Notes under the pieces: model-generated
What the model saw: the letters and a program-made list of their open reading frames with translations, nothing else
Told to the model about the DNA's origin: nothing
The model's database searches: none
DNA from: Thalassobius sp. Cn5-15
GTDB taxonomy: Bacteria > Pseudomonadota > Alphaproteobacteria > Rhodobacterales > Rhodobacteraceae
Direction of reading: 5' to 3'
Assembly (NCBI RefSeq): GCF_022347685.1
Contig: NZ_JAKRGF010000001.1
Span: forward strand, 496,001 to 560,000
Length of the DNA stretch: 64,000 nt
Made by a program: the position numbers and the translations under genes
Shown: positions 63,991-64,000 of the stretch, one piece after another
Position numbering within the stretch: the stretch's first letter is position 1
Layout: every line of letters begins with the position of its first letter

Positions 63991-64000
63991 TGTCGAAATC

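Larger units (their letters stand above)
24090..64000. mobile_element. Prophage (left end to window edge, incomplete)
   Basis: The element begins at tRNA-Ser and includes an integrase, anti-defence candidates, a recombination module (SSB, YqaJ, ERF), replication genes (initiator-like, helicase, primase), regulators, a lysis cassette, tail-fibre-type genes and a polyvalent protein. No terminase, portal or capsid gene is visible, so the structural genes should lie to the right of the window. Gene density, overlapping starts and strand blocks are phage-like throughout. Confidence 0.93.

Overview
The window looks like a chromosome segment of a marine alphaproteobacterium of the family Rhodobacteraceae (Roseobacter group). 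The evidence is a ctrA-sciP pair with chpT nearby, an ornithine-lipid olsB-olsA pair, a ribosomal protein L21 with a helix-hairpin-helix tail, DUF1153 and DUF3553 proteins, and a TRAP transporter coupled to a UspA gene. Species cannot be named from sequence reading alone.

Bases 1-24,000 are ordinary chromosome: the end of a TRAP permease with uspA, a GlxA-type AraC regulator, YceI, the rpsF-rpsR-rplI operon behind a structured leader, an HNH protein, hisI, an Fe-S scaffold protein, ligA-recG, the cell-cycle genes ctrA, sciP and chpT, mnmA, olsB-olsA, and a long minus-strand run rplU-rpmA-GNAT-obgE-proB-proA. It ends with a DUF2059 protein and tRNA-Ser(CGA).

From the tRNA to the right edge (about 40 kb) the window is a prophage that continues past base 64,000. 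A tyrosine integrase sits directly beside tRNA-Ser, so the 3' end of that tRNA is the probable attachment site. Next is a minus-strand accessory block (25.5-32.0 kb) of small unknown proteins. Its last two genes, translationally coupled, look like Acb2/Tad1 and Tad2 (DUF2829), which are signal-molecule sponges that disarm CBASS and Thoeris immunity. A plus-strand operon of tiny, mostly overlapping genes follows (32.4-40.9 kb), with a C5 DNA methyltransferase, XRE regulators, an RNase H-like protein and a protein with cysteine at every third residue thirteen times.

The next part holds a small regulator and membrane pair, a short operator-controlled operon, a minus-strand recombination module (Rha-like regulator, HNH-like protein, SSB, YqaJ exonuclease, ERF annealing protein), a plus-strand replication module (initiator-like protein with iterons, helicase, primase), a divergent immunity-type switch (51.2-52.0 kb), an AT-rich winged-helix gene, the lysis cassette (endolysin and nested spanins), tail-fibre-type genes, and a giant polyvalent protein with helicase, methyltransferase, metallopeptidase and LPD38-like regions.

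A 15-bp palindrome, TATCCATTTTGGATA or close variants, recurs at several phage promoters. At three of them it lies inside the 17-bp spacer between -35 and -10, which suggests one repressor controls the early plus-strand operon, the short 41.8-kb operon, the recombination operon and its own gene.
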